From positions 62,001 through 126,000 of the forward strand of contig NZ_GL476318.1 in NCBI RefSeq assembly GCF_000148725.1: a DNA stretch of 64,000 bases, read 5' to 3'. Both the position numbers and the translations under genes were made by a program. This document shows positions 1 to 9,348 of the stretch, piece after piece; within the stretch, counting starts at the first letter, position 1, and the number at the start of each line of letters is the position of its first letter. This DNA is from Roseibium sp. TrichSKD4 (lineage in GTDB: Bacteria > Pseudomonadota > Alphaproteobacteria > Rhizobiales > Stappiaceae). The notes under the pieces were generated by a model. That model was given only the letters and a program-made list of their open reading frames with translations, had not been told where the DNA came from and made no database searches.

Positions 1-2
1 TT

Positions 3-377
3 GACCGGTCCTTCATCCAAAATCTGGGCGAAGAACCAAGCCTAGACGCCGTGGTGACGGCAATCATCGGCCTCGGCCACTCTCTTGATGTCCAGATCAC
101 CGCTGAAGGCGTTGAGACCGAAGAACAGGTTATTTTGCTAAGATCTGCCGGATGTCATCTGGTGCAGGGCTTCTTGTTCGGTCGTCCCGGCACGGTCGCC
201 AGCCACGAAGCCCGGCGGGATCATTTCCAGCGTTCTCCAATCACAGGCAATGGAATGCTCAAGCGTTATCAGGACGCTGTTGAATTGCCTCACGACCCTC
301 TGCCAGAAACAGCCCTCGACAAAGCCTTTGAACTCGCCGATGTCGAGGAACCGTCAGAAGAGAAAGAGCATGGCTAA
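3..377 (+). CDS. EAL-domain protein (c-di-GMP phosphodiesterase), C-terminal part
   Basis: Open reading frame that enters from beyond the left edge; only the last 124 codons are visible. It carries the end of an EAL domain: DRSF near the start (the Lys-Ile-Asp region), AEGVETEEQ with the conserved metal-site Glu, and QGFLFGRP with the late conserved Gln. EAL domains hydrolyse cyclic di-GMP to pGpG. About 55 residues follow the domain, acidic and rich in Glu and Pro, with no recognisable motif. The gene converges on arsH with a 6-bp gap. Whether a GGDEF or sensor domain precedes it cannot be seen. The family call is firm; activity is unknown because the EAL motif itself lies outside the window. 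Confidence 0.85.
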   Translation, partial: DRSFIQNLGEEPSLDAVVTAIIGLGHSLDVQITAEGVETEEQVILLRSAGCHLVQGFLFGRPGTVASHEARRDHFQRSPITGNGMLKRYQDAVELPHDPLPETALDKAFELADVEEPSEEKEHG

Positions 378-383
378 GGCAAG

Positions 384-1076
384 TTAGGCGCGGATCTTCC
401 GGTCTGAATACCGCTCAACCAGGTAGTCTTTCTTGTCCCTCAAGAGCAGCGTGAACTTTACAAGCTCTTCCATAACATCAACCACACGGTCATATCGCGG
501 CGACGGCTTCATCCGCCCATCGTCGTCAAACTCTTGATATGCCATGGGGACCGATGACTGGTTGGGAATGGTGAACATCCGCATCCAGCGCCCCAAGATG
601 CGCATCTGGTTGACCGCATTGAAGGACTGGGAGCCTCCGGAAACCTGCATCAGGGCGAGTACTTTACCCTGGGTGGGGCGAATGGCACCCATATTTAGCG
701 GGATCCAGTCAATCTGTGTTTTAAGAATTCCCGTCATCGCCCCATGGCGTTCTGGCGAACACCAAACCTGTGCCTCCGACCAGTTGCACAGCTCGCGCAA
801 CTCCTGAACCTTTGGATGTTTGTCGTCCTCGCTGTCCGGTAATGGCAACCCCTCAGGATTAAACACGCGTGTCTCAGCACCGAGTGCCTTCAAAAGGCGC
901 TCTGCTTCATAGACCAGAAACCGGCTGTAAGACCGCTCGCGAAGAGAGCCGTACAACAGCAAGATACGCGGCGGATGAGCGTTGGACATCTCAACGCCCA
1001 GCCGATCACAATCGGTCATCAAAAACTTTTCAGGCTGGATATTGGGGAGGTCGTCCACTTCAGGTCTGTCAGCCAT
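384..1076 (-). CDS. arsH: ArsH, NADPH-dependent FMN reductase of arsenic resistance
   Basis: A 230-residue flavodoxin-like protein of the usual ArsH length. The FMN phosphate-binding loop is visible as [10 protein letters not shown] at residues 43-52, followed by PERHGAMTG and [14 protein letters not shown]. ArsH proteins are flavoenzymes reported to oxidise trivalent organoarsenicals to less toxic pentavalent forms and to reduce quinones. The gene is last in a minus-strand run arsR-arsC-arsH and overlaps arsC by 8 bp, which suggests translational coupling. The product is probably cytosolic. No arsenite efflux gene (arsB or acr3) accompanies it in this window. The name is confident. Confidence 0.93.
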   Translation of the reverse strand: MADRPEVDDLPNIQPEKFLMTDCDRLGVEMSNAHPPRILLLYGSLRERSYSRFLVYEAERLLKALGAETRVFNPEGLPLPDSEDDKHPKVQELRELCNWSEAQVWCSPERHGAMTGILKTQIDWIPLNMGAIRPTQGKVLALMQVSGGSQSFNAVNQMRILGRWMRMFTIPNQSSVPMAYQEFDDDGRMKPSPRYDRVVDVMEELVKFTLLLRDKKDYLVERYSDRKIRA

Positions 1077-1488
1077 TGTCTTTTGCTAATCCCAAGCTGA
1101 CGACTTCACCGTCTTCCTTGACGAATTTCTCAATCGTCTTCGGAAGCAAATCCAGAACCGTTTCGGAAGGGCGGCACAATCGGACACCTTTATCGCTGAC
1201 AACAATCGGACGATTGATCAAAATTGGATGTTCCATCATGAAGTCGATAAGCTGATCGTCACTCCATTTGTCATCTCCCAAGCCCAATTCTGCAAAAGGT
1301 GTCCCTTTTTCCCGCAGCAAATCGCGGACAGAAATCCCCATTTGCTCAATCAGTCCAACAAAGGTCTCGCGAGTGGGCGGTGTCTTCAGATATTCAATGA
1401 TCGTCGGCTCGACGCCACTTTCCCTGATCATCGCCAATGTGTTGCGTGACGTGCCGCATTTTGGATTGTGATAGATGGTTATGCTCAT
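1069..1488 (-). CDS. arsC: ArsC, glutaredoxin-coupled arsenate reductase
   Basis: A 139-residue thioredoxin-fold protein of the ArsC/Spx family. The catalytic Cys is Cys11 in [10 protein letters not shown], and NRPIVV supplies the arginine region that binds arsenate. It reduces arsenate to arsenite using glutathione and glutaredoxin. Length and motifs fit the plasmid R773-type enzyme rather than the low-molecular-weight phosphatase-type enzyme. The start overlaps the end of arsR by 4 bp and the end overlaps arsH by 8 bp, so the three genes are one transcription unit. Its product, arsenite, needs an exporter that is not in the visible operon. Confidence 0.93.
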   Translation of the reverse strand: MSITIYHNPKCGTSRNTLAMIRESGVEPTIIEYLKTPPTRETFVGLIEQMGISVRDLLREKGTPFAELGLGDDKWSDDQLIDFMMEHPILINRPIVVSDKGVRLCRPSETVLDLLPKTIEKFVKEDGEVVSLGLAKDNG

Positions 1489-1835
1489 TTCGGAGCGCCT
1501 TTTTCGGTTGGTAAGTCAGGTGGGCAAAAATCAGTCCCACAGATCTCTGGATGACCTGAACAGCAGTCTTCTGTCAGAAAAAGAAGAAGGTCGCGCATAT
1601 GCGCAAAGCAGATGGCGTAAAGGACTTTTCGGCCAACGCGCTTGGCAGAGACCAATCCACTTTTCTCCAAACTAGAAAGATGAAAGGACATCCGCGTCGG
1701 CGCTATGTCGAGCTGTTCCGCAATTTCACCAGACGGCAGTCCTTGCGGCCCAGCTTTGATTAACAAGCGGAACGCAGACAGCCGGTCTTTATGGGCAAGC
1801 GCCGTAAGCGCGTCGATAGCTGAGTCTTCAAACAT
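1485..1835 (-). CDS. arsR: ArsR-family arsenic-responsive repressor
   Basis: A 116-residue winged-helix repressor. The recognition helix region is IAEQLDIAPTRMSFHLSSLE (residues 38-57). The N-terminal ELCVCDL metal site of classical ArsR is missing. Instead the C-terminus holds Cys91, Cys92, Cys99 and Cys104, a Cys-Cys pair plus later cysteines. This resembles the independently evolved C-terminal arsenite site described for the Acidithiobacillus-type ArsR (Cys95, Cys96, Cys102), with one extra residue of spacing. It heads the arsRCH unit and should release its own promoter when arsenite binds. A candidate operator overlapping the -10 box lies 11 bp upstream. Confidence 0.88.
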   Translation of the reverse strand: MFEDSAIDALTALAHKDRLSAFRLLIKAGPQGLPSGEIAEQLDIAPTRMSFHLSSLEKSGLVSAKRVGRKVLYAICFAHMRDLLLFLTEDCCSGHPEICGTDFCPPDLPTEKGAPK

Positions 1836-1845
1836 ATTGAAACAC

Positions 1846-1861
1846 TACAATTATATTTGTA
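1846..1861 (-). promoter_or_regulatory. Candidate ArsR operator overlapping the ars -10 box
   Basis: The arms TACAA and TTGTA flank a 6-bp AT centre. Read on the minus strand the site contains TATAAT, a perfect -10 hexamer 15 bp before the arsR start. A repressor bound here would occlude the promoter. No strong -35 box is evident. Assignment to ArsR is inferred from position. Confidence 0.5.
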
Positions 1862-1893
1862 ATATTGCAATGTTTAGATATTAGTTATTTATT

Positions 1894-2235
1894 TCAGAAC
1901 TTTACAACATAAACATACGCTAAAACGGTATGATCACCAAGGTCAACGCTGGTCACAACACGCTCGTATCCTTCACCTTCAAAAGCATCCAACAGTGCCC
2001 AGTTCTCAGGTAACTCCGAGGACACGAGCAGGAAAACTTCAATTTCGGAAGCATTCTCGTCCAGAACCAAACCCGGATAGCCAAGAGCGGCTCCCCAGCC
2101 AGCATCGACCAATTTGCCCTTGATCGTGCCTTGCTTCCATTCTCCACCGAGAGGCTCAAGCTCGTGGAAATTAGCGCGGCCGGGCGCAAGTGTGCCATAC
2201 ACGGCCAACCGAGTTTCGCAAGAATTGTCAGCCAA
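1894..2235 (-). CDS. Gamma-glutamylcyclotransferase-like (AIG2/GGCT fold) protein
   Basis: A 113-residue protein with the GGCT-fold signature YGTLAPG at residues 13-19, which forms the substrate-binding loop, and DAFEGEGYER near residue 85, where the family's catalytic Glu normally sits. Such enzymes release 5-oxoproline (pyroglutamate) from gamma-glutamyl amino acids or amines. The start is TTG, preceded by GGAG with six bases of spacing. It lies 36 bp after the marR gene on the same strand, and that pair diverges from a 5-oxoprolinase, the enzyme that opens 5-oxoproline to glutamate. The fold is confident; the exact substrate is not. Confidence 0.75.
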   Translation of the reverse strand: MADNSCETRLAVYGTLAPGRANFHELEPLGGEWKQGTIKGKLVDAGWGAALGYPGLVLDENASEIEVFLLVSSELPENWALLDAFEGEGYERVVTSVDLGDHTVLAYVYVVKF

Positions 2236-2271
2236 ACCGATCTCCAGTTAGTCACCAATCAACAAGCAAGA

Positions 2272-2811
2272 TTACATCGCCGCAGCCGCGCGTGCGGCCT
2301 GATCGTAATGGCCGGAAACAAGCCGCATGGTGGCAGCAATCCGTGACAATTCCTTTTCATCCAGACCCAAGGCTTTCATCGGTTCAACAAGCAGACCTTC
2401 GCGAATTTTGCGATACTCCAAACACGCGGTCTCCCCTTCCGGTGTAATCTCCGCCGTTTTTTCCTTGCCGCGTTTACCCGATTGCACAAGGCCTGACTTT
2501 TCAAGCTTCTTGAGCGCGTAGGTAACCGTGTGCGTATCTTCGATATTCAAGACAAGGCAGATATCGGAAAGCGTCTTCGCCCGCCCTCGGTGGTTGACCG
2601 AGTGAAGGACCAAAGTCTCCAGAGGAGACAATCCATCCAGACCGCTGGCCGCCATACCTCGCACCATCCAGCGATGATAGGCATTCACCATCATGGTAAC
2701 CGCGAACTCGATTTCCGAGAGAGCCGGCAGCGCTCCAGAGGCCAGATGCGCTGCTGAAACAACCGGCCCGATTGGCGGCAACTCAGCATCTGATGTTTCT
2801 TCGTTTGACAT
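2272..2811 (-). CDS. MarR-family transcriptional regulator
   Basis: A 179-residue winged-helix protein. After an acidic lead of about 30 residues it shows the MarR arrangement: dimerisation helix (EFAVTMMVNAYHRWM), recognition region (SDICLVLNIEDTHTVTYALK) and wing (SGKRGKEKTAEITPEG). MarR proteins usually bind palindromes as dimers and let go when a small ligand binds. It diverges from the 5-oxoprolinase gene with 186 bp between starts, and that gap holds a perfect 22-bp palindrome, so it probably controls the oxoprolinase and its own operon with the cyclotransferase-like gene. The ligand is unknown; 5-oxoproline or a related acid is a guess from context. Confidence 0.85.
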   Translation of the reverse strand: MSNEETSDAELPPIGPVVSAAHLASGALPALSEIEFAVTMMVNAYHRWMVRGMAASGLDGLSPLETLVLHSVNHRGRAKTLSDICLVLNIEDTHTVTYALKKLEKSGLVQSGKRGKEKTAEITPEGETACLEYRKIREGLLVEPMKALGLDEKELSRIAATMRLVSGHYDQAARAAAAM

Positions 2812-2897
2812 GGCTCGCTCTCACTCAAAAGCTGATTCTTTGATCCCATGGTACAGGATCAAACCACCCTCAAAACAAATCATAAAAATTTTTCATT

Positions 2898-2927
2898 GAC
2901 ATTTTATCGATAAAATGTCGACATTTG
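2898..2927. promoter_or_regulatory. Overlapping palindromic operator between marR and 5-oxoprolinase
   Basis: Positions 2898-2919 form a perfect 22-bp palindrome built from GACATTTT and its complement around ATCGAT. A third half-site, GACATTTG, follows at 2920-2927, making a second palindrome AAATGTCGACATTT at 2913-2926. A TTGACA hexamer (2896-2901) overlaps the left arm. This fits two overlapping MarR dimer sites on the oxoprolinase promoter; the protein-site link is inferred. Confidence 0.65.
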
Positions 2928-2945
2928 CAAAATCAAAATCTGATC

Positions 2946-2982
2946 ACCGTCCCGAGTGCCAAGCTCTTTCGTCCGGGACGGT
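2946..2982 (+). promoter_or_regulatory. Leader hairpin just before the oxoprolinase ribosome-binding site
   Basis: ACCGTCCCG (2946-2954) and CGGGACGGT (2974-2982) are perfectly complementary over 9 bp with a 19-base loop. The stem ends 5 bases before the Shine-Dalgarno sequence GGAGGA (2988-2993). It could act as an operator in DNA or a translational element in RNA; neither is shown. Confidence 0.45.
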
Positions 2983-2997
2983 TAAATGGAGGACAGT

Positions 2998-5900
2998 ATG
3001 AGCGGACAATGGGATTTCTGGATCGATCGTGGCGGCACCTTTACCGATATCGTGGGCCGCGCTCCGGATGGCTCGGTTCACCCGCACAAAGTGCTGTCTG
3101 AGAACCCGGAAGCCTACCGGGATGCAGCCATTCAAGGCATTCGGGAACTTATGGGCCTAAAAGACGGCGCGAAAATCCCGTCAAATCAGGTCGCAACCGT
3201 CAAGATGGGCACCACCGTTGCCACCAATGCGCTTTTGGAACGGAAAGGTGAGCGCACGGCCCTGTTCATCACCAAGGGTTTTCGCGATGCGCTGGAAATC
3301 GGCTATCAGGCGCGACCAGACATTTTCGCCAAAGAAATCATCAAGCCGGAACTGCTCTATGAGGCCGTGTACGAGATCGATGAACGGGTTCGTTCAGACG
3401 GCACCGTAGAAATTGAGCTTGATGAGGATGCCGCGTATCAAGATATGCGCCGCGCCTTCAACGACGGTATTCGGTCAATCGCAATCGTCCTCATGCATTC
3501 CTACGCCTACCAGACGCACGAGCAGCGCCTTAAAGCGATTGCAGATTCTGTCGGTTTCCCGCAAATTTCCGTTTCTCACGAAACCTCTCCGCTGATGAAA
3601 CTCGTCGGACGCGGCGACACGACGGTTGTGGACGCATACCTGTCCCCGATCTTGCGGCGTTATGTGAACCAGGTTCAGGAAGAACTCGGCCAAGGCCCAC
3701 GCTTGATGTTCATGCAATCATCTGGCGGATTGACAGCTGCCGAACTTTTTCAGGGAAAAGACGCCATATTGTCCGGCCCGGCAGGCGGAGTTGTCGGCGC
3801 TGTTGAAACCTCCAAGATGGCTGGGTTCGACAAGATCATCGGCTTTGACATGGGCGGCACCTCAACCGATGTCTGCCATTTTGACGGCGATTATGAACGC
3901 GCGTTCGAGACAGAGGTCGCCGGTGTTCGCATGCGTGCGCCAATGATGATGATCCACACGGTTGCAGCAGGCGGTGGCTCCATCCTCCACTACAAGGACG
4001 GCCGCTTTCAGGTTGGACCAGATTCCGCTGGCGCCAATCCGGGACCAGCCTGCTATCGGCGTGGCGGTCCACTGACCGTGACCGATGCCAACCTGATGAC
4101 CGGCAAACTGGCCCCTGAATTTTTCCCGAAAATCTTCGGCCCGAACCGCGACGAGCCCTTGGATGCCGACGTGGTACGCCAAAAATTCGGCGCCATGGCC
4201 AAAGAGATAAATGACGGACGCTCTGCAGAAGACGTCGCAGAAGGGTTTTTGAAAATCGCCGTTGAAAACATGGCCAACGCGATCAAGAAAATTTCGGTCC
4301 AGCGCGGCTATGATGTCACCGAATACGCCCTTACCTGCTTTGGTGGTGCTGGTGGCCAAACCGGTTGCCGGGTTGCAGACACGCTCGGCATGACCACCGT
4401 CATTCTCCACCCCTTCTCCGGCATCCTTTCAGCCTATGGAATGGGTCTGGCGGACATTCGCGCCAACCGCCAACAAGCGGTCGTCAGGCAGTTGGACGAT
4501 GCCATTTTGAAGGACTTGCACAGCCTGCAGGCAGAACTGGCAAAAACAACGGAAGCGGAGCTTGAACAACAAGGGATAGACGACCAAAACCGCCGAACCG
4601 TAACCACAGCTCATCTGCGTTATGACGGAACCGACACCCCCCTTCCGGTGACATTAGCCGATGTTGAAACGATGCGTGCAGCCTTTGAAGACGCGCACCG
4701 CCAGCAATTCGGCTTTGCCTATGAGAACAAGCCGATTGTCGTGGAAGCCCTAGAGGTGGAAACCGCAGGCGGTGGCGCAGGCCTGAGCGAGCCGGACATC
4801 AGCCTTGTCACTGACAGCCCCAAAGCCTCCCATGATGCAAAAATGTTTGCAGATGGGATCTGGCGCGATGCCGGCATTTACAAACGCAGCAGCCTGAAGC
4901 CCGGCATGAAAGTGAAAGGCCCTGCCCTTATTATCGAGCCACACGCAACCATTGCAGTTGAAGATGGCTGGCAGGCAGAGGTGAACGCCAAGGACCACGT
5001 CATATTACGCCGGATCACCACCCTGCACCGTTCCAAGGCGATTGGAACCAAGGCCGACCCGGTCATGCTTGAGGTGTTCAACAACCTCTTCATGTCGATT
5101 GCAGAACAGATGGGTGTGACACTTCAAAACACCGCCTACTCCGTCAACATCAAGGAACGGCTCGATTTCTCCTGCGCCGTTTTTGATGCGGGTGGAGCAT
5201 TGGTCGCCAATGCGCCGCATATGCCAGTGCATTTGGGCTCAATGGACCGCTCCGTGGAAACGGTCATCAAGCTGAACCAGGGCAAGATCAAGCCTGGCGA
5301 CGTCTTTGCGCTGAACGCTCCTTACAATGGCGGCACCCACTTGCCCGACATTACCGTTGTCTCCCCGGTTTTTGATGATGCTGGCAACAAAATCCTGTTT
5401 TGGGCAGCTTCGCGTGGTCACCATGCCGATGTTGGCGGCTCTGCTCCCGGTTCCATGACCCCACGGGCCACTAATGTGGATGAAGAAGGCGTCCTGTTCG
5501 ACAATTTCAAAATTGTCGATGAGGGCCGTTTCTGCGAACAGGAACTGATCGAGCTTTTGACCGATCACGCCTATCCGGCGAGAAACCCGCACCAGAACGT
5601 AGCTGACCTGTCTGCCCAGATTGCCGCGAATGAAAAAGGCATTCAGGAATTGCGGAAGATGGTTTCCCATTTCGGCCTCAGCGTGGTTCAAGCCTATATG
5701 GGACACGTGCAGGACAACGCTGAGGAGAGCGTACGGCGGGTTATTTCGGCACTAAAAGACGCCGAATATTCCTATCCCACTGATCAGGGGGCCGAGATCA
5801 AGGTCAAGATCACGGTCAACAAGGAAAAGCGCGAAGCCACGGTCGACTTCACCGGAACAACCGATGTGAAACCGAACAACTTCAATGCGCCGGAACCGGT

Positions 5901-6585
5901 CACCCGTGCAGCGGTGCTCTATTGCTTCCGCGTGATGGTCGACGGTGACATCCCGATGAATGCGGGCTGCCTGAAACCCATCAACATCATCATTCCCGAA
6001 GGCTGCATGTTGCGTCCAACCTACCCCGCAGCTGTTGTTGCCGGGAATGTTGAAACCTCGCAGCATGTCACGAATGCGCTGTTTGCAGCCCTTGGGGCCA
6101 TGTCCAATGCACAAGGCACGATGAACAATCTGACATTCGGCAACGAAACCTATCAGTACTATGAAACCATCTGTTCCGGATCACCGGCAGGCCCCGATTT
6201 CAACGGGACTGACGGTGTCCATACCCATATGACCAACTCCCGCCTGACCGATCCGGAAGTGCTTGAATTCCGCTTCCCTGTGCTTCTGGAAGATTTCCAT
6301 ATCCGCAAGCGCTCTGGTGGACGAGGAAAATGGAATGCGGGAAATGGCACGCGCAGAACCTTGCGGTTTCTTGAAAAGATGGACTGCTCCATTCTCGGCT
6401 CTCATCGGACCATCAAGCCAAAAGGCATGGACGGCGGCGAGGATGGTCAGGTGGGGCGAACTGAAGTTCGTCGTCTGAATGGCAAAATCGAAGTTCTAGC
6501 AAGCTGCGATCAAACCGTTCTGGAAGCCGGCGAGGCTGTGACGGTTGTCACCCCAACAGCCGGCGGTTGGGGCGCGGCCGACTAA
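2998..6585 (+). CDS. 5-oxoprolinase (ATP-hydrolysing), fused A and B halves
   Basis: A 1195-residue protein joining both hydantoinase/oxoprolinase halves. The N-terminal HyuA-type ATPase half (to about residue 690) shows [11 protein letters not shown] at residues 10-20, [10 protein letters not shown] and [11 protein letters not shown]. The HyuB-type half (about 700-1195) shows [13 protein letters not shown] and RGHHADVGG. The enzyme opens 5-oxo-L-proline to glutamate at the cost of ATP. The start at 2998 is preferred over an in-frame ATG at 2986 because GGAGGA lies between them, 4 bases before 2998. Acetophenone carboxylases and N-methylhydantoinases share the fold, but single-chain fusion at this length and a nearby cyclotransferase-like gene favour oxoprolinase. 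Confidence 0.85.
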   Translation: MSGQWDFWIDRGGTFTDIVGRAPDGSVHPHKVLSENPEAYRDAAIQGIRELMGLKDGAKIPSNQVATVKMGTTVATNALLERKGERTALFITKGFRDALEIGYQARPDIFAKEIIKPELLYEAVYEIDERVRSDGTVEIELDEDAAYQDMRRAFNDGIRSIAIVLMHSYAYQTHEQRLKAIADSVGFPQISVSHETSPLMKLVGRGDTTVVDAYLSPILRRYVNQVQEELGQGPRLMFMQSSGGLTAAELFQGKDAILSGPAGGVVGAVETSKMAGFDKIIGFDMGGTSTDVCHFDGDYERAFETEVAGVRMRAPMMMIHTVAAGGGSILHYKDGRFQVGPDSAGANPGPACYRRGGPLTVTDANLMTGKLAPEFFPKIFGPNRDEPLDADVVRQKFGAMAKEINDGRSAEDVAEGFLKIAVENMANAIKKISVQRGYDVTEYALTCFGGAGGQTGCRVADTLGMTTVILHPFSGILSAYGMGLADIRANRQQAVVRQLDDAILKDLHSLQAELAKTTEAELEQQGIDDQNRRTVTTAHLRYDGTDTPLPVTLADVETMRAAFEDAHRQQFGFAYENKPIVVEALEVETAGGGAGLSEPDISLVTDSPKASHDAKMFADGIWRDAGIYKRSSLKPGMKVKGPALIIEPHATIAVEDGWQAEVNAKDHVILRRITTLHRSKAIGTKADPVMLEVFNNLFMSIAEQMGVTLQNTAYSVNIKERLDFSCAVFDAGGALVANAPHMPVHLGSMDRSVETVIKLNQGKIKPGDVFALNAPYNGGTHLPDITVVSPVFDDAGNKILFWAASRGHHADVGGSAPGSMTPRATNVDEEGVLFDNFKIVDEGRFCEQELIELLTDHAYPARNPHQNVADLSAQIAANEKGIQELRKMVSHFGLSVVQAYMGHVQDNAEESVRRVISALKDAEYSYPTDQGAEIKVKITVNKEKREATVDFTGTTDVKPNNFNAPEPVTRAAVLYCFRVMVDGDIPMNAGCLKPINIIIPEGCMLRPTYPAAVVAGNVETSQHVTNALFAALGAMSNAQGTMNNLTFGNETYQYYETICSGSPAGPDFNGTDGVHTHMTNSRLTDPEVLEFRFPVLLEDFHIRKRSGGRGKWNAGNGTRRTLRFLEKMDCSILGSHRTIKPKGMDGGEDGQVGRTEVRRLNGKIEVLASCDQTVLEAGEAVTVVTPTAGGWGAAD

Positions 6586-6594
6586 AACGCAATT

Positions 6595-6633
6595 CAGGCT
6601 GCACGGCCCCCAAGCTGCGCAGCCTGACCTTTT
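6595..6633 (+). terminator. Hairpin terminator after 5-oxoprolinase
   Basis: CAGGCTGC and GCAGCCTG pair perfectly over 8 bp with a 16-base loop and a short T run follows (TTTT at 6630-6633). It sits between convergent genes, 10 bp after the oxoprolinase stop. Confidence 0.6.
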
Positions 6634-6648
6634 GTGATAATTCCACAC

Positions 6649-8133
6649 TCAAGCGATTTTGCGTGAAGCTTCCTGCACGGCCCGCGTTTTGTATTCGATG
6701 TCAGAAGCCGATTGGGAAATCGACTGCATGTTTGAATTAACAAGTGCCACATTGTTGGCGGCAGTATCCATATTGCCCGAGATTTCATGAGAGACAGCTT
6801 CCTGTTCGATTACGGCAGACGAAATTCCCGAGGAGATATCATTGATCTGATTGATGATATCGACAATTGCCTCAAGCGCCTGAACGGCCTGCGTCGTCGT
6901 CTCCTGAACGGAGGCAACTTGCGATCCAATATCCTCAGTCGCTTTTGATGTTTGAGATGCAAGGCTTTTCACCTCGGATGCAACAACCGCAAACCCTTTA
7001 CCGGCCTCACCGGCCCGAGCAGCCTCGATTGTCGCGTTAAGCGCGAGAAGGTTCGTTTGATTTGCAATGCTATCAATGAGCTCGATCACCGTGCCGATTT
7101 CCTGCGCGTCTGCAGAAAGTCCAGCCATGATCTGATTGGATTGATCTGCTTCCGTCACCGCCTTCTGGGCAACTTCTTTGGCAAGCGTAACCTGGCGACC
7201 AATCTCACTGATGGAAGCAACCAACTCTTCTGCTGCTGCCGCCACAGTCTGAACGCTAGCGGCTGCTTCTTCAGACGCTCTCGAGGAAGTGGATGTAAGT
7301 TCTGCAGCAGAGCGGACAGACTCAGCAACATCGGTCAGATCGTCATCTATGGTCTTTTGTGTTTGCTGCCGGAACATTCGGTCCTGAACCATTTGGGTAA
7401 TGTCAGTCGCAAACTTGACCACCTTGAACGGTCGCCCGTTGTCATCGCAGATCGGGTTGTAGGTGGCTTGAATCCAGACTTCTTTACCGCCTTTTGCAAC
7501 GCGTTTGAATTCTCCGCCTTTGAATTGGCCGGCGCGGAGGTCTTCCCAGAACCTCTTGTAGTCCTGAGACTGAGCGACCCCCGCTTCGGCAAACATGCTG
7601 TGATGCTGGCCTTGAATCTCTTTCAGGGAGTATCCCATCGTTTGAAGGAAGTTTTCGTTCGCCTCGATAATCGTGCCATCCAGTTCGAAGTGAATAACAG
7701 CCTGAGACTTGTTAATCGCTTCCAACTGTCCGTTGGCATCTGCAGCCTTTAGTTTGGCGGCGGTAATATCAGATGCAATCTTGACGACGCCAGTCACTTC
7801 TCCGGACGAAGACAGGATTGGATTGTAGGAAGCTTGGATCCAGATCTCCTGACCGTCCTTTCGGAAACGGTTATACTCGCCAGATGCAAACTGCCCGGCA
7901 GCCAACTGCCGCCAGAAGTCAGCATATTCTGCAGATGACTTGTAGTCTTTATCTACAAATATCGAGTGATGTTTGCCAACGACCTCATCCAGGGTGTACC
8001 CGACGGCCCCGAGAAAGTTCTCATTCGCATTAACGATGGTCCCGTCAGGCTTGAATTCGATGATAGCCTGAGACCGCCCGAAGGCATCAAGGATGGCCTG
8101 CGCCCGGGAAGTGCTGAATAGTCTTTCAATCAT
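6649..8133 (-). CDS. Cytosolic methyl-accepting chemotaxis protein with two PAS domains
   Basis: A 494-residue chemoreceptor without a membrane segment or HAMP domain. Two closely similar PAS domains occupy about residues 20-125 and 140-245; each has the DGTI...ANENFL core and ends in an IWIQA/VWIQA-YNPI PAC-type segment. The signalling domain follows from about 260, with the conserved hairpin tip ([18 protein letters not shown]) that contacts CheA and CheW. PAS pairs of this type often sense redox state or oxygen through flavin or heme, but no cofactor residue can be named here. The gene is monocistronic and converges with the oxoprolinase gene. It has no convincing ribosome-binding site. 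Confidence 0.93.
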   Translation of the reverse strand: MIERLFSTSRAQAILDAFGRSQAIIEFKPDGTIVNANENFLGAVGYTLDEVVGKHHSIFVDKDYKSSAEYADFWRQLAAGQFASGEYNRFRKDGQEIWIQASYNPILSSSGEVTGVVKIASDITAAKLKAADANGQLEAINKSQAVIHFELDGTIIEANENFLQTMGYSLKEIQGQHHSMFAEAGVAQSQDYKRFWEDLRAGQFKGGEFKRVAKGGKEVWIQATYNPICDDNGRPFKVVKFATDITQMVQDRMFRQQTQKTIDDDLTDVAESVRSAAELTSTSSRASEEAAASVQTVAAAAEELVASISEIGRQVTLAKEVAQKAVTEADQSNQIMAGLSADAQEIGTVIELIDSIANQTNLLALNATIEAARAGEAGKGFAVVASEVKSLASQTSKATEDIGSQVASVQETTTQAVQALEAIVDIINQINDISSGISSAVIEQEAVSHEISGNMDTAANNVALVNSNMQSISQSASDIEYKTRAVQEASRKIA

Positions 8134-8152
8134 AACAATACCGAACCCTTAT

Positions 8153-8167
8153 CTACCCTAAGGGTAG
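8153..8167. promoter_or_regulatory. 15-bp palindrome upstream of the PAS chemoreceptor
   Basis: CTACCC-TAA-GGGTAG is a perfect inverted repeat with a 3-bp centre, 19 bp before the chemoreceptor start. It may be an operator or leader hairpin. No regulator is assigned. Confidence 0.35.
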
Positions 8168-8286
8168 TAAGAGTGCGAAAAAGATTATTTTCTCTTAATT
8201 GGAGCAAAAAAAGGCAATAATAAGCTATTTAACTTACTTAATAGGCAGGAATTCGAAGAAAATATTCGCCGTTTTCGATATTTATA

Positions 8287-9081
8287 TCAATTATTATCTG
8301 CAGAATTATGGTTTCGCGCCGTTTTTGCGAGCATAGCTAGCGCTTTTCTCAGATCGTTCGGAGATTGAAGCACGTCAATAAACCAAAAACGTGCAGTCTC
8401 ATCACCCGCACCCAGATCCCCTCCTTCTGGGTCAAGACCGGTCAAACGCCAATTGCCCGCAGGCGCTTTTGCTAAAACCTCAGCATAGAGACGAACAGCA
8501 TCGGCGTGGTCTTCGTTCATATGCGCAACGGCGCTCTCTTCAATCTCCATGAAATCGAGACTCAAGTCCTTCGGCAAAATGACGTCGCCAGCATGTAGCT
8601 CATAGGCCTTGCCAAATCCCCCGTTCAAACCTGCCCGTTCAACGTCCAGCCGGAAAAAGGCGAAGTCGCCAAAATCGACATAGAGCTCAGCTTTTGGATG
8701 ACGCGCCAGATACCTCCGACGAAGGCGTCCATGATCATCGCTTTTTCGGTCGATCCGCTCCGCCCTGCAAAACAGAGAGATACGTGGGTGCGCAAGCGGA
8801 TCCCCCTTCCCCGGTTCTCCGCACAAAAGCGAACAGCGATGATCGCTCATGATCGCAGATGTATGACCGGACAGGGTTGAAGTCAGAATGACTGGCGTTC
8901 CATCAACATCCGTTGCAAGTGCCACCCGGCTCACTTGCGGATGTCCGGTTTCGACCTCCAAGGCTCCCAGCGCGGCATATCGCGCGGTGCGGACAAGTGT
9001 CTTTGCTTGCCTCCGCGCGTCATCATCCACCTCACGAAGAACGTTTTTGTTGTTGTCTGATCCCACTGGGGCTTCAGTCAT
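8287..9081 (-). CDS. HugZ-like pyridoxamine 5'-phosphate oxidase-fold protein
   Basis: A 264-residue protein with an N-terminal split-barrel PNPOx-like domain (RTARYAALGALE, HPQVSRVALATD, TLSGHTSAIMSDHRCSLL, HPRISLFCRAERI) and a C-terminal DUF2470-type domain (AVAHMNEDHADAVRLYAE). This two-domain layout is that of HugZ, which binds heme and can degrade it to release iron, although many relatives are uncharacterised flavin or heme binders. No heme transporter genes adjoin it, so a role in iron acquisition is not supported by context. Family assignment is firm; function is uncertain. Confidence 0.8.
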   Translation of the reverse strand: MTEAPVGSDNNKNVLREVDDDARRQAKTLVRTARYAALGALEVETGHPQVSRVALATDVDGTPVILTSTLSGHTSAIMSDHRCSLLCGEPGKGDPLAHPRISLFCRAERIDRKSDDHGRLRRRYLARHPKAELYVDFGDFAFFRLDVERAGLNGGFGKAYELHAGDVILPKDLSLDFMEIEESAVAHMNEDHADAVRLYAEVLAKAPAGNWRLTGLDPEGGDLGAGDETARFWFIDVLQSPNDLRKALAMLAKTARNHNSADNN

Positions 9082-9348
9082 CGCCTTATTGTCCGTCTAT
9101 TTGTCCTGATGTTTCGATAATTGGGCATGCTGAGATTTTCTTCAACTCAACATCCGCAAACGCGTAAGTCTTCACACACCATAGGCGCTGCATTTCACCC
9201 TGCAACGTAAGGTAAACAAGAGCTGAATGTCAGATGAACAGGCATCTCAGAACCAGTTCAGCCGTGCTCCTCCATAGTCCGCTCATCAGATCACGAAACG
9301 GCGCATCGACCTCTGACGAGACCAGCGCCTATATCGATGGAGACACAA

